Positions 45,668-53,495 of a stretch of DNA of 64,000 nucleotides are shown here, one piece after another. The notes beneath the pieces were generated by a model. That model was not told the origin of the DNA, did no database searches, and worked only from the letters and a program-made list of their open reading frames with translations. The position numbers and the translations under genes were made by a program. The stretch covers positions 434,001 through 498,000 of the forward strand of contig CAZFPB010000001.1 in assembly GCA_964520985.1 (NCBI GenBank), given 5' to 3'. How positions within the stretch are numbered: position 1 is the first letter of the stretch; each line of letters starts with the position of its first letter. The DNA comes from CAYSGL01 sp964520985 (GTDB lineage Bacteria > Pseudomonadota > Alphaproteobacteria > Micavibrionales > Micavibrionaceae).

Positions 45668-47779
45668 ATGGCTTGGGCAAGCGCTTTATCTGTTAAACAG
45701 GCTCTGGAAGCCCAGCAGGGGAACGCGTTTGCGTGGCTGGTGGCGGCCTTTGGCGCGGGAATCGCGCTGTATTTCTCTTTACCATTCGAGCCATCGGCCG
45801 GGTTTGTGCTGGTCGGCGCCGGGCTGTCCGGTATGGCAATTCTATACTGGTGGCCGCGGCGCGATGCGCGGTTTATCGCGGTGGTGGCGGCCAGCCTGAT
45901 TTTTTGCGCGATGGCCGGCTTTGGCACCGCGCAGCTGCGCAGCTTTATCGTCCACACGCCGATGATTGTGAAAAAGAGCGGGCCGGTAATGGTGACGGGC
46001 ACGGTCGAGCGCGTCGATATGATGGGCGAGGGCGCTGACATGCGCTTTCTGCTGACCGATTTGATTATCGAAGATATTGCGCCGGCCGACACGCCGGTGA
46101 AAATCCGCCTGCGCACCCGCGATGGCGGAGAGATCAAGCCGGGTCAGAGGATTACGGGTTTGGCCTCGCTCAACCCGCCGTCGCCGCCCGTTACACCGGG
46201 CGCGTTCGATTTTCAGCGACAGGCGTATTTCGAGCGGATCGGCGCGGTCGGGTTTTTCTTTCGCACGCCGGAGATCGTAGAGGCGACACCGCCGAACGGA
46301 TTGGCGCAGATCATTGAAGGTTGGCGCATGGCGATTGCCGCGCGCGTCTCGGCCTCGTTCGATCAACCGCAGGCGGGGCTGATCATCGCTCTGATGACCG
46401 GTCAGCAAAAGGCGGTGAGCGAAGAGGATTATCAGGCGATGCGCGATTCTGGATTGGCGCACTTGCTGGCGATTTCAGGGATGAACGTGGCGATGATTGC
46501 GACGTCGCTGTTTTTTATCTCGCGTTTGATGATGGCGTCGGTGCCGTGGTTCGCGCTGCGCCATCCAATTAAAAAATACGCGGCGGTGATTTCGTTTTTC
46601 GGCGCGCTGCTCTACACGATGGTGGCAGGGATGTCGGTTCCGACGCAGCGATCAATCCTGATGACCGGGATTGTGCTGCTGGCGATCTGTCTCGACCGAT
46701 CGCCCTTTTCGCTTCGTCTGTTTGCGTTCGCGGCTTTAGCGGTGCTGCTCATCACGCCGGAAAATATCATGGGGGTATCGTTCCAGATGTCGTTTGCGGC
46801 GGTGATGGGATTGATCGTGTTTTACGAATGGGCGCGGCCTTTCTGGACCGCCATGAACAGCCGCGCCGGGATCGTCCGCAAGGCGGCGCTGTATATGCTA
46901 GGGGTGATTGTCACCACGCTGATTGGCGGGACGGTGACGGGGATTTTCTCGCTCTATCATTTTCAGACGTATCCGCTCTATACGTTAATGGCGAACATCA
47001 TCGTCGTGCCGCTAACGGGTGGAGTGATCATGCCGTGCGCGGTGGCGGCGATGGCGTTGATGCCGCTGGGGCTGGAAGGCTGGGCGCTTGATGGCATGGC
47101 GTGGGGCGTGACGTGGATGCTGGCAACGGCGCGGTGGGTTGCGGGTCTGGAGGGCGCGGTGCTGCGCGTAACAGCCTTCCCGCAAAGTATTTTTATCGGG
47201 CTGACGCTCAGTTTCCTGTGGTTCATGTTGTGGCAGGGGCGTGCGCGGTTTATCGGACTAGCGGGGATGATTGTCTTTTTATGCGCTATTCCTTTCAGCC
47301 GGTCACCGGACGTGCTGATTAATAGCGAGGCCAGTTTGGTCGCGTTGAAAAGCGGCGATGGTCTGCTCACATTTTCATCAGGCCGTGGCGATTCTTATGC
47401 AGCGGAAACGTGGTTGCGGCGCAACGGGCAGGATAGTGATGAAAAACGATTGGTATGGCCTAAGGAAGGAGCGCAGGGCGATTTAAAGTGTGACAGCGCC
47501 GCATGCCGGTATGAAGCGCACGGGCAGCGCGTATCTTTCCTACGCCTGCATCGCGCGATTGCCGAAGAGTGCTTGTGGGCCGATGTCATTGTCGCGGGAT
47601 TCCCGGTGGAAAAAGAACGATGCCCCGCACCGCAGGTTATCGACCGTTTTTCCGTGTGGCGTGAAGGGGCGTATGCGTTACGTTTATCGCCTGATGGGAT
47701 TGGTTATGACACCGTCGAACAAGAACGCGGGGTGCGACCTTGGACACAGACTGCGGAGCATAAAAACAAAAACGATTAG
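45668..47779 (+). CDS. comEC: ComEC/Rec2-type DNA uptake membrane protein, no metal-site beta-lactamase domain
   Basis: 703 residues from the ATG at 45668; the frame stays open upstream into gltX. N-terminal DUF4131-like region with two helices and an OB-like part (about 1-215), then the Competence domain (about 225-530) with the family sequence SGLAHLLAISGMNVAM near 262-277 and about ten membrane helices. The C-terminal 150 residues are soluble but show no HxHxDH metal motif, so the nuclease-like beta-lactamase function is absent or degenerate. It ends four bases into lexA. Role in DNA transfer across the inner membrane is inferred from the family. Confidence 0.9.
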   Translation: MAWASALSVKQALEAQQGNAFAWLVAAFGAGIALYFSLPFEPSAGFVLVGAGLSGMAILYWWPRRDARFIAVVAASLIFCAMAGFGTAQLRSFIVHTPMIVKKSGPVMVTGTVERVDMMGEGADMRFLLTDLIIEDIAPADTPVKIRLRTRDGGEIKPGQRITGLASLNPPSPPVTPGAFDFQRQAYFERIGAVGFFFRTPEIVEATPPNGLAQIIEGWRMAIAARVSASFDQPQAGLIIALMTGQQKAVSEEDYQAMRDSGLAHLLAISGMNVAMIATSLFFISRLMMASVPWFALRHPIKKYAAVISFFGALLYTMVAGMSVPTQRSILMTGIVLLAICLDRSPFSLRLFAFAALAVLLITPENIMGVSFQMSFAAVMGLIVFYEWARPFWTAMNSRAGIVRKAALYMLGVIVTTLIGGTVTGIFSLYHFQTYPLYTLMANIIVVPLTGGVIMPCAVAAMALMPLGLEGWALDGMAWGVTWMLATARWVAGLEGAVLRVTAFPQSIFIGLTLSFLWFMLWQGRARFIGLAGMIVFLCAIPFSRSPDVLINSEASLVALKSGDGLLTFSSGRGDSYAAETWLRRNGQDSDEKRLVWPKEGAQGDLKCDSAACRYEAHGQRVSFLRLHRAIAEECLWADVIVAGFPVEKERCPAPQVIDRFSVWREGAYALRLSPDGIGYDTVEQERGVRPWTQTAEHKNKND

Positions 47780-48456
47780 TGGTAGGTACGCATCAGGCTG
47801 ACAAGCTTGCCTTGAATCTGAACGTGTTCGGCGGAATAAATCTGCGTCTTGTAATGACGATTTTCCGGGATGAGGTGAATGTGTTTCCCGGCGCGCTTAA
47901 GGCGTTTCAAAGTCACTTCGACGCCATCAACCAAGGCCACGACGATATCCCCGTCATTGGCGCGGTCGGTGCGCTGAATAATCACGGTGTCGCCATCATG
48001 GATGCCGGCTTCGACCATCGAGTCGCCATCGACTTCGAGGGCGTAATGTTCGCCGCGGCCCAGCAGGTTTGGCGGGACATCGACGCTGCCGGTTTCATCG
48101 CGAATGGCTTCAATCGGCGTACCGGCGGCAATGCGGCCATATAACGGAATGGCATTCATCGACGCAGCGGCGACGAGCGACGCAGGCGCGACGTTTGATT
48201 TGCCACGTTGCGGGTGTGTATTGTTATTGCTGGCGCCGAGACCTTCAGGCAATTTTTTGACTTCGAGCGCGCGGGCGCGGTGCGGCAAGCGCTCCAGATA
48301 GCCGCGTTCGACAAGCCCCGTAATTAGGCGGTGAATGCCGGATTTTGATTTGAGGCCTAACGCTTCGCGCATCTCATCAAAAGATGGGGCGATATCGCCA
48401 TTTTGCATGCGGTCATGAATCAGAAGCAGCAGCTCTTTTTGCTTTTTGGTCAGCAT
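47776..48456 (-). CDS. lexA: LexA repressor
   Basis: 226 residues. N-terminal winged helix (about 1-68) with recognition region near 27-47. Self-cleavage site Ala111-Gly112, catalytic Ser146 and Lys184 (Ser-Lys dyad). A linker of about 40 residues joins the domains. It represses SOS genes until RecA-ssDNA triggers cleavage. A LexA box lies over its own -10. moaC and moeA, usual between trpC and lexA in many alphaproteobacteria, are not here. Confidence 0.96.
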   Translation of the reverse strand: MLTKKQKELLLLIHDRMQNGDIAPSFDEMREALGLKSKSGIHRLITGLVERGYLERLPHRARALEVKKLPEGLGASNNNTHPQRGKSNVAPASLVAAASMNAIPLYGRIAAGTPIEAIRDETGSVDVPPNLLGRGEHYALEVDGDSMVEAGIHDGDTVIIQRTDRANDGDIVVALVDGVEVTLKRLKRAGKHIHLIPENRHYKTQIYSAEHVQIQGKLVSLMRTYH

Positions 48457-48489
48457 GGGAATCCATCAATCGGTTAGAGGTAAAACAAT

Positions 48490-48504
48490 GTTCTACACCT
48501 GTTC
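48490..48504 (-). promoter_or_regulatory. LexA operator (alphaproteobacterial SOS box) of lexA
   Basis: The plus strand reads GTTC, seven bases, GTTC, the exact alphaproteobacterial consensus GTTCN7GTTC. It lies 34 bases upstream of the lexA start and covers its -10 hexamer. Confidence 0.85.
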
Positions 48505-48529
48505 TACCTTTATTCCCGGTTTGTGTCAA
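48501..48529 (-). promoter_or_regulatory. lexA promoter
   Basis: On the minus strand TTGACA (48529-48524), a 17-base spacer and TAGAAC (48506-48501). The -35 overlaps the trpC stop codon, so lexA has its own promoter at the end of the trp genes and the LexA box overlaps the -10. Confidence 0.75.
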
Positions 48530-49317
48530 TAAGGCTGAATCAATTTTTTGAGGGCGGCGCCAATATCATCCTGGCGCATGAGGCTTTCGCCGATCAGGAA
48601 GGCCGTATAGCCCGCATCGCGGAAAAGGGCGATGTCATCGGCGTTTTCAAGGCCGCTTTCGGCGACGGCGGTGAAATCCGAAGGGATCTTGCGGGATAAG
48701 TCTAACCCCGTTTTTTTATCCACAGCCAGCGACTTAAGGTTGCGGTTGTTGACGCCGATCATGGCATGGGTTGGATCGATGTTCAAGGCGAGGGCGCGGT
48801 CCAGTTCTTGCGCGTCGTGGACTTCGATCAAGACATCCATGCCGAGCGCGACCGCGTCATCATAGAGTGTTTGCGCGAGCGCATCGTCAAGTGCGGCCAT
48901 GATGAGCAGAATGCAGTCGGCACCGAGCGCGCGGCTCTCGACGATCTGGTAGGTATCAATCATGAAATCTTTGCGCAGCAGCGGCAAGGAGACGGTCTCT
49001 TTAACGGCGACGAGATAGTCATCATGGCCCTGGAAATAGGGCTCGTCAGTGAGAACGGAGAGGCAGGCGGCGCCGTTGTCTTCGTATAATTTTGCAATGG
49101 TCGGCGCATCGAAATCGGCGCGGATGATGCCTTTGCTGGGCGAGGCTTTTTTGACTTCGGCGATGATGGCGGGGATGTGGTGCGACAAGGATTTTATAAA
49201 GCCGCGCGGGGCTTCTTGCTGGTGTGCGCGGATCCGCACTGTTTCGAGAGATGTTTCAGTCTGTTTGCGGGTGACGTGTACGCGTTTATCGGCGCAGATT
49301 TTTTCCAACGTGTTCAT
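48526..49317 (-). CDS. trpC: Indole-3-glycerol phosphate synthase
   Basis: 263 residues, TIM barrel. EVKKASPSKG near 54-63 holds the catalytic lysines, and RKDFMIDTYQ near 116-125 and GVNNRNLKS near 187-195 are conserved. A monofunctional enzyme (no TrpF fusion). ATGA overlap with trpD. A chance perfect DnaA box lies in its coding sequence at 48716. Confidence 0.97.
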   Translation of the reverse strand: MNTLEKICADKRVHVTRKQTETSLETVRIRAHQQEAPRGFIKSLSHHIPAIIAEVKKASPSKGIIRADFDAPTIAKLYEDNGAACLSVLTDEPYFQGHDDYLVAVKETVSLPLLRKDFMIDTYQIVESRALGADCILLIMAALDDALAQTLYDDAVALGMDVLIEVHDAQELDRALALNIDPTHAMIGVNNRNLKSLAVDKKTGLDLSRKIPSDFTAVAESGLENADDIALFRDAGYTAFLIGESLMRQDDIGAALKKLIQPY

Positions 49318-50336
49318 GAGGGTACCTCTTCGCGCGAAAAGTCGCGGTATTGTTCCAGCAATTTTAAAGTCTGGCCGTTATCGAGAGCGATCGTGGCGCG
49401 TTTGACACCGGTGAACAGGTCGGGCGCATTGTCGGCAATCACCAGCGCAGCCGCCGCATTGGCCAGCACGATATCGCGGTAAGCACTCTGCGTGCCGTTC
49501 AGCAGCTCCATGAGCGCGGCGGCATTCTCCTGTGCATCGCCGCCTTTGATCGATTCTGGGGGCGATTGCGGCAGGTTGAAATCGTAGGGAGAAATAATCG
49601 TCTCGGTAATTTTGCCGTGATCGAGCTTGGCGACGAAAGTTTCACCGCTTAAGGAAATTTCATCCATGCCATTGGCCGCGTGCACGACCCAGGCTTTGTC
49701 GGTGCCGAGCTGGTGCAAGACTTCCGCCATCGGGCGCAGCCATTTTTTATCGTACACGCCGAGTAACTGGCGGCGCGCCCCCGCCGGGTTGGCGAGCGGG
49801 CCGAGCAGATTGAAGATCGAGCGGTGGCCCAATGATTTGCGCGCGGCGGAGACATGCTTCATCGCGGGATGATGGTTCGGTGCCATCAGGAAGCAGAAGT
49901 TCAGCGTGCGCAGCGCCATTTCGAGTTTTTTGGGCGGCAGGGTCAGATTGACGCCGAGCGCTTCGAGCACATCGGCGGCGCCGGATTTAGAGGTGGCGGC
50001 GCGGTTGCCATGCTTGGCGACAGGAATGCCGCAAGAGGCAACAACCAGCGCCACGGCCGTGGAAATATTGAGTGAATGCAGGCCATCGCCGCCGGTACCG
50101 CAGCAATCGATCGTGCCGGGAGGGGACATAATGGGAATGACATGACGGCGCAGGGATTTTGCGGCGGCGGTGATTTCGATGGTGGTTTCGCCGCGCTCAT
50201 GCAGCAGCGTTAAAAAGCGCGTGATGTCGGCATCGCTGGCGCGGCCCTGCATCATGTCTTCGAACGCGGCGCTTGCCTGCGTTTCCGATAACACGGCGCC
50301 TTGTGTCATGAGATCGATGGACAACGCGAGCGACAT
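49314..50336 (-). CDS. trpD: Anthranilate phosphoribosyltransferase
   Basis: 340 residues. CGTGGDG near 81-87 and KHGNRAATSKSGAADVLEALG near 109-129 bind phosphoribosyl pyrophosphate and anthranilate. Second step of tryptophan synthesis. TAATG junction with trpG upstream and ATGA with trpC downstream. Confidence 0.97.
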   Translation of the reverse strand: MSLALSIDLMTQGAVLSETQASAAFEDMMQGRASDADITRFLTLLHERGETTIEITAAAKSLRRHVIPIMSPPGTIDCCGTGGDGLHSLNISTAVALVVASCGIPVAKHGNRAATSKSGAADVLEALGVNLTLPPKKLEMALRTLNFCFLMAPNHHPAMKHVSAARKSLGHRSIFNLLGPLANPAGARRQLLGVYDKKWLRPMAEVLHQLGTDKAWVVHAANGMDEISLSGETFVAKLDHGKITETIISPYDFNLPQSPPESIKGGDAQENAAALMELLNGTQSAYRDIVLANAAAALVIADNAPDLFTGVKRATIALDNGQTLKLLEQYRDFSREEVPS

Positions 50337-50905
50337 TAGAGCATGGCTAAAAAGTTTTTGAGCATCGTGTGGCCGTGTTCGGTGGCGATGCTTTCGGGAT
50401 GGAACTGCACGCCGTGCAGCGGGAGCGTTTTGTGCGCGAGGCCCATGATGAGACCGTCTTCACTTTCCGCCGTAATGGTCAGATCGGCGGGAAGAGTTTT
50501 TTTGTCGACAATCAGCGAGTGATAGCGCGTTGCCTGCAGCGGCGAGGGCAGGCCCTTGAAGACACTTTGACCGTCATGGGTCATGGCGGAAATTTTGCCG
50601 TGCATGGGCGCGGGGGCGCGGATGACATCGCCGCCGAACGCCTGACCCATCGCCTGCATGCCAAGGCACACGCCGAAGAGCGGCATCGATTGCTTGGCGC
50701 ATTCAGTAATAAGGTCGAGGCAGATACCCGCCTGGTCCGGGTTGCACGGGCCGGGGGAGATGATGATGCCGTCCGGTTTTTGCGCGAAGACTTCCTTCAC
50801 CGTGATTTTGTCATTGCGATAAACGGCAGGCTCCGCCCCCAGATCGCCCAGATACTGGACGATGTTGTAGGTAAAGCTGTCGTAATTATCGATAAGCAAA
50901 AGCAT
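50336..50905 (-). CDS. trpG: Anthranilate synthase component II (glutamine amidotransferase)
   Basis: 189 residues, class I glutaminase with the triad Cys80 (GVCLG), His169 and Glu171 (FHPES). It feeds ammonia to TrpE. In this genome it is separated from trpE by the plus-strand deacetylase-like gene, with divergent starts 57 bases apart. Confidence 0.96.
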   Translation of the reverse strand: MLLLIDNYDSFTYNIVQYLGDLGAEPAVYRNDKITVKEVFAQKPDGIIISPGPCNPDQAGICLDLITECAKQSMPLFGVCLGMQAMGQAFGGDVIRAPAPMHGKISAMTHDGQSVFKGLPSPLQATRYHSLIVDKKTLPADLTITAESEDGLIMGLAHKTLPLHGVQFHPESIATEHGHTMLKNFLAML

Positions 50906-50914
50906 AGGGCAAGG

Positions 50915-50938
50915 TACAAGTTACGGGTTACAAGTTGC
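50915..50938. repeat. Two 10-base direct repeats between trpG and the deacetylase gene
   Basis: TACAAGTTAC (50915-50924) and TACAAGTTGC (50929-50938), one mismatch, 14 bases centre to centre, in the 57-base divergent gap. They could be a regulator site for trpG or the deacetylase, or simple local duplication. Confidence 0.35.
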
Positions 50939-50962
50939 AAGATTTATTCTAGGCTCCCGGCC

Positions 50963-52132
50963 ATGCGTGGTCACCTGAAAGACATCCTGATTTTTATCAT
51001 CGTCGCGGCCGGGCTATTGGGGCTGGCGGATTACTATGTCATGGGAGGGCGGGACGCGCGCAAAGCCGAAAAACCCTCGCCTTATACCCAGATTGAGCCG
51101 GCTCCGCTGAATGTGCCCGAACCGCAATTGCCGGGTCCGCCACCGGTTCTAAACGATGGGCAGCTACCCCCCCCGCCCGAAGGCGATGACGGCTTCGATT
51201 TCTTCAACGATGAGTATTACTGGGAGTTTGAAGAGGATGAGGAGCTGGGGGCGATTGTCACGCCTCCGGCGCCCGCCGCAGAAGAGCCGTCGCTTGTCGT
51301 CGTACCGCCGACGCCGACCATTGCGCGCGGAGAGAAGCCGCGCATCGCGATCATCATCGATGATGTGGGCATGAACAAAAAGTGGAGCGAGGCGGCGGTG
51401 AATTTGCCGGCGCCAGTGACCATGGCGATTTTGCCCTATGCAGAACACGCGGCGGATTTCGCGAAAATCTCAAAAGCAAAAGGGCATGACATTCTGATCC
51501 ACACGCCGATGGAGGCGATGCATGCGCCGGTGTCGCTGGGCGGCATGGGTCTGACGACCGATATGGGCGAGGCCGAGATTATCGCCATGATGGAGCTGAT
51601 CGCGCTGAAGCTTGACGGCTATATCGGCATCAACAATCACATGGGGAGTAAATTCACGTCGGACCGCGCGGCGATGGAACGGTTGATGCCGTATTTAAAA
51701 AAACGCGGACTGATTTTTGTCGATTCAAAAACCATCGGCAATTCGGTGGCGGCGAGTGTGGCGGCAGAGCAGGGCGTACCGAACGCTTCGCGCGATGTGT
51801 TTCTGGATCATGAAGAGACAGCCGATTTTGTTGCTCGCGCGCTGATACAGGCAGAGCGGGTGGCGCACCGCAAAGGATATGCGATTGCCATCGGCCATCC
51901 CAAGGCGGTGACAATTACGGGCCTGCAGCAGTGGATTCCAACGCTCGAAGCAAAAGGAATTGAGTTGGTGGGGATCAGCACACTGGTGACATCGCCCGCA
52001 GCTCCTCTAGTCGAGGAGCCTGCGCCTGTTACGGCTTCTGAGCCGACGACGCCCGCGCCAGAGACAGCGCCTGATCTGCCGCGCTCAGAACAGCTTTTGC
52101 TTTATTCACCGTCTCCTGAAATTCGCTATTAG
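50963..52132 (+). CDS. Divergent polysaccharide deacetylase family protein (YibQ-like)
   Basis: 389 residues from the ATG at 50963. Membrane anchor at 8-25, a Pro/Glu-rich linker (about 30-125), then the divergent polysaccharide deacetylase domain (about 128-330) with IIDDVG near 130, HTPMEA near 180, NNHMGS near 223 and DSKT near 253, and a disordered Pro/Thr-rich tail. It probably acts in the periplasm on a cell-wall or surface glycan; the reaction is not established. Its 3' end runs 104 bases antisense over trpE, and it interrupts the trp gene order. Confidence 0.85.
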   Translation: MRGHLKDILIFIIVAAGLLGLADYYVMGGRDARKAEKPSPYTQIEPAPLNVPEPQLPGPPPVLNDGQLPPPPEGDDGFDFFNDEYYWEFEEDEELGAIVTPPAPAAEEPSLVVVPPTPTIARGEKPRIAIIIDDVGMNKKWSEAAVNLPAPVTMAILPYAEHAADFAKISKAKGHDILIHTPMEAMHAPVSLGGMGLTTDMGEAEIIAMMELIALKLDGYIGINNHMGSKFTSDRAAMERLMPYLKKRGLIFVDSKTIGNSVAASVAAEQGVPNASRDVFLDHEETADFVARALIQAERVAHRKGYAIAIGHPKAVTITGLQQWIPTLEAKGIELVGISTLVTSPAAPLVEEPAPVTASEPTTPAPETAPDLPRSEQLLLYSPSPEIRY

Positions 52133-53495
52133 GCACGCTATCGGCGACGATGCCCGCGCCTGCTTGCGCATAGAGCACGCCATCCTTGATCAGGCCGGTG
52201 CGCAGAGCGATGCAGGTATCGACATCGCCGTTGCCATCGAGATAGCCGATGCAGCCGCCGTAAAAGCCGCGGCGGGTAGGCTCCAGCTCATCGATAATCT
52301 GCATGGCGCGGACCTTGGGCGCGCCGCTGACGGTGCCGGCGGGGAAACCTGCCATCAGGGCGTCGAGCGAATCCTTGCCGTCTTTCAAGTCGCCTTCGAC
52401 GTTCGAGACGATGTGCATGACGTGGGAATAATTCTCGATGGTGAATTGTTCTGTAACAGAAACGCTGCCGATTTTGGCGACACGGCCGACATCGTTGCGG
52501 CCGAGATCGAGAAGCATCAAATGTTCGGCGCGCTCCTTGGCATCGCTGAGAAGGTCTTCGGCGAGCGCTTTGTCTTCGGCGGCATTGGCGCCGCGTGGGC
52601 GTGTGCCAGCGATCGGGCGGATCGTAACCTTGCCACCGCGCACACGCACCATGATTTCAGGGGACGAGCCGATGATCGCGAAATCTTTCATCTGGATGAA
52701 GAATAAAAACGGCGAAGGGTTCAGGCGGCGCAGAGTGCGGTAGAGTTCGATGGGTGGCAGATCGAAGGGCGTCGCGAAACGCTGCGAGAGGACGACCTGA
52801 AAAATATCGCCGGCTTTGATGTATTCGGCGGCCTTGTCGACCATGGCGAAGAAGTCGGCTTCGCTCATATTGCTTTGAATCTGTGTGCCTTCGAGTTTGG
52901 TGGTGTGATGCAATACGGTCGAGGGCAACGGTGAGAGCAGTTTATCGAGCGTAGTATCGAGGCGGGCTTGCGCAGACTGGAACAAAGCTTTCGCATCGCC
53001 TTTGGTGTCGCGCACAGGCGTGACCAAACACATTTCATGTTTGATGTTATCGAAGATCACCATCACGGTTGGACGGATCATGATGCTGTCGGGCACATTG
53101 ATCGGATCGGGATTGGTGTCGGGAATATCTTCCGCGAGGCGCACCATGTCATAGCCCATATAGCCGAACAGGCCCGAGGGTCCCATCGGCGGAATATGCT
53201 CGGGCACGATATCGATGCGGCAGGCTTTCACCTGCGCGCGCAGATTATTCAGCGTGTTTTTATCGGTGGCTTCGCCTGTCCAGATTAAATCGGGCGCAAT
53301 ACCGATGGCGCTGTAACGACCGAGCACGGCGCCGCCTTCGACGGATTCGAGCAGGAAAGCGTAGTCTTCGTTTTGCGCGAGTTTGAGGTAGGCGGAGACG
53401 GGCGTTTCGAGATCGGCCGGAATCCATTTCCAGACAAGTTGCGTCTTGCCGGAAGCGAGGTAGCCCTCAAAATCGGAAAACGCCGTGTCTCTCAT
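52029..53495 (-). CDS. trpE: Anthranilate synthase component I
   Basis: 488 residues, chorismate-binding enzyme. The N-terminal region includes LLESVEGG near 48-55, part of the tryptophan feedback site. The C-terminal catalytic half has SPFLFFIQ near 261-268, IAGTRPRG near 298-305, DLGRNDVGRV near 330-339 and GCIGYLDGNGDVD near 416-428. It follows ppiD by TAATG. The last 35 codons overlap the convergent deacetylase gene. Confidence 0.97.
   Translation of the reverse strand: MRDTAFSDFEGYLASGKTQLVWKWIPADLETPVSAYLKLAQNEDYAFLLESVEGGAVLGRYSAIGIAPDLIWTGEATDKNTLNNLRAQVKACRIDIVPEHIPPMGPSGLFGYMGYDMVRLAEDIPDTNPDPINVPDSIMIRPTVMVIFDNIKHEMCLVTPVRDTKGDAKALFQSAQARLDTTLDKLLSPLPSTVLHHTTKLEGTQIQSNMSEADFFAMVDKAAEYIKAGDIFQVVLSQRFATPFDLPPIELYRTLRRLNPSPFLFFIQMKDFAIIGSSPEIMVRVRGGKVTIRPIAGTRPRGANAAEDKALAEDLLSDAKERAEHLMLLDLGRNDVGRVAKIGSVSVTEQFTIENYSHVMHIVSNVEGDLKDGKDSLDALMAGFPAGTVSGAPKVRAMQIIDELEPTRRGFYGGCIGYLDGNGDVDTCIALRTGLIKDGVLYAQAGAGIVADSVPNSEFQETVNKAKAVLSAADQALSLARASSAQKP

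Noticed and set aside
44236..46137. Longer N-terminal extension of GltX
   Set aside because: The extension overlaps comEC and precedes the normal start MTVVTRFPPSPTG; the ATG at 45621 is preferred.
48716..48724. Perfect DnaA box TTATCCACA
   Set aside because: Lies in trpC coding sequence as a single copy with no partner; chance is sufficient.
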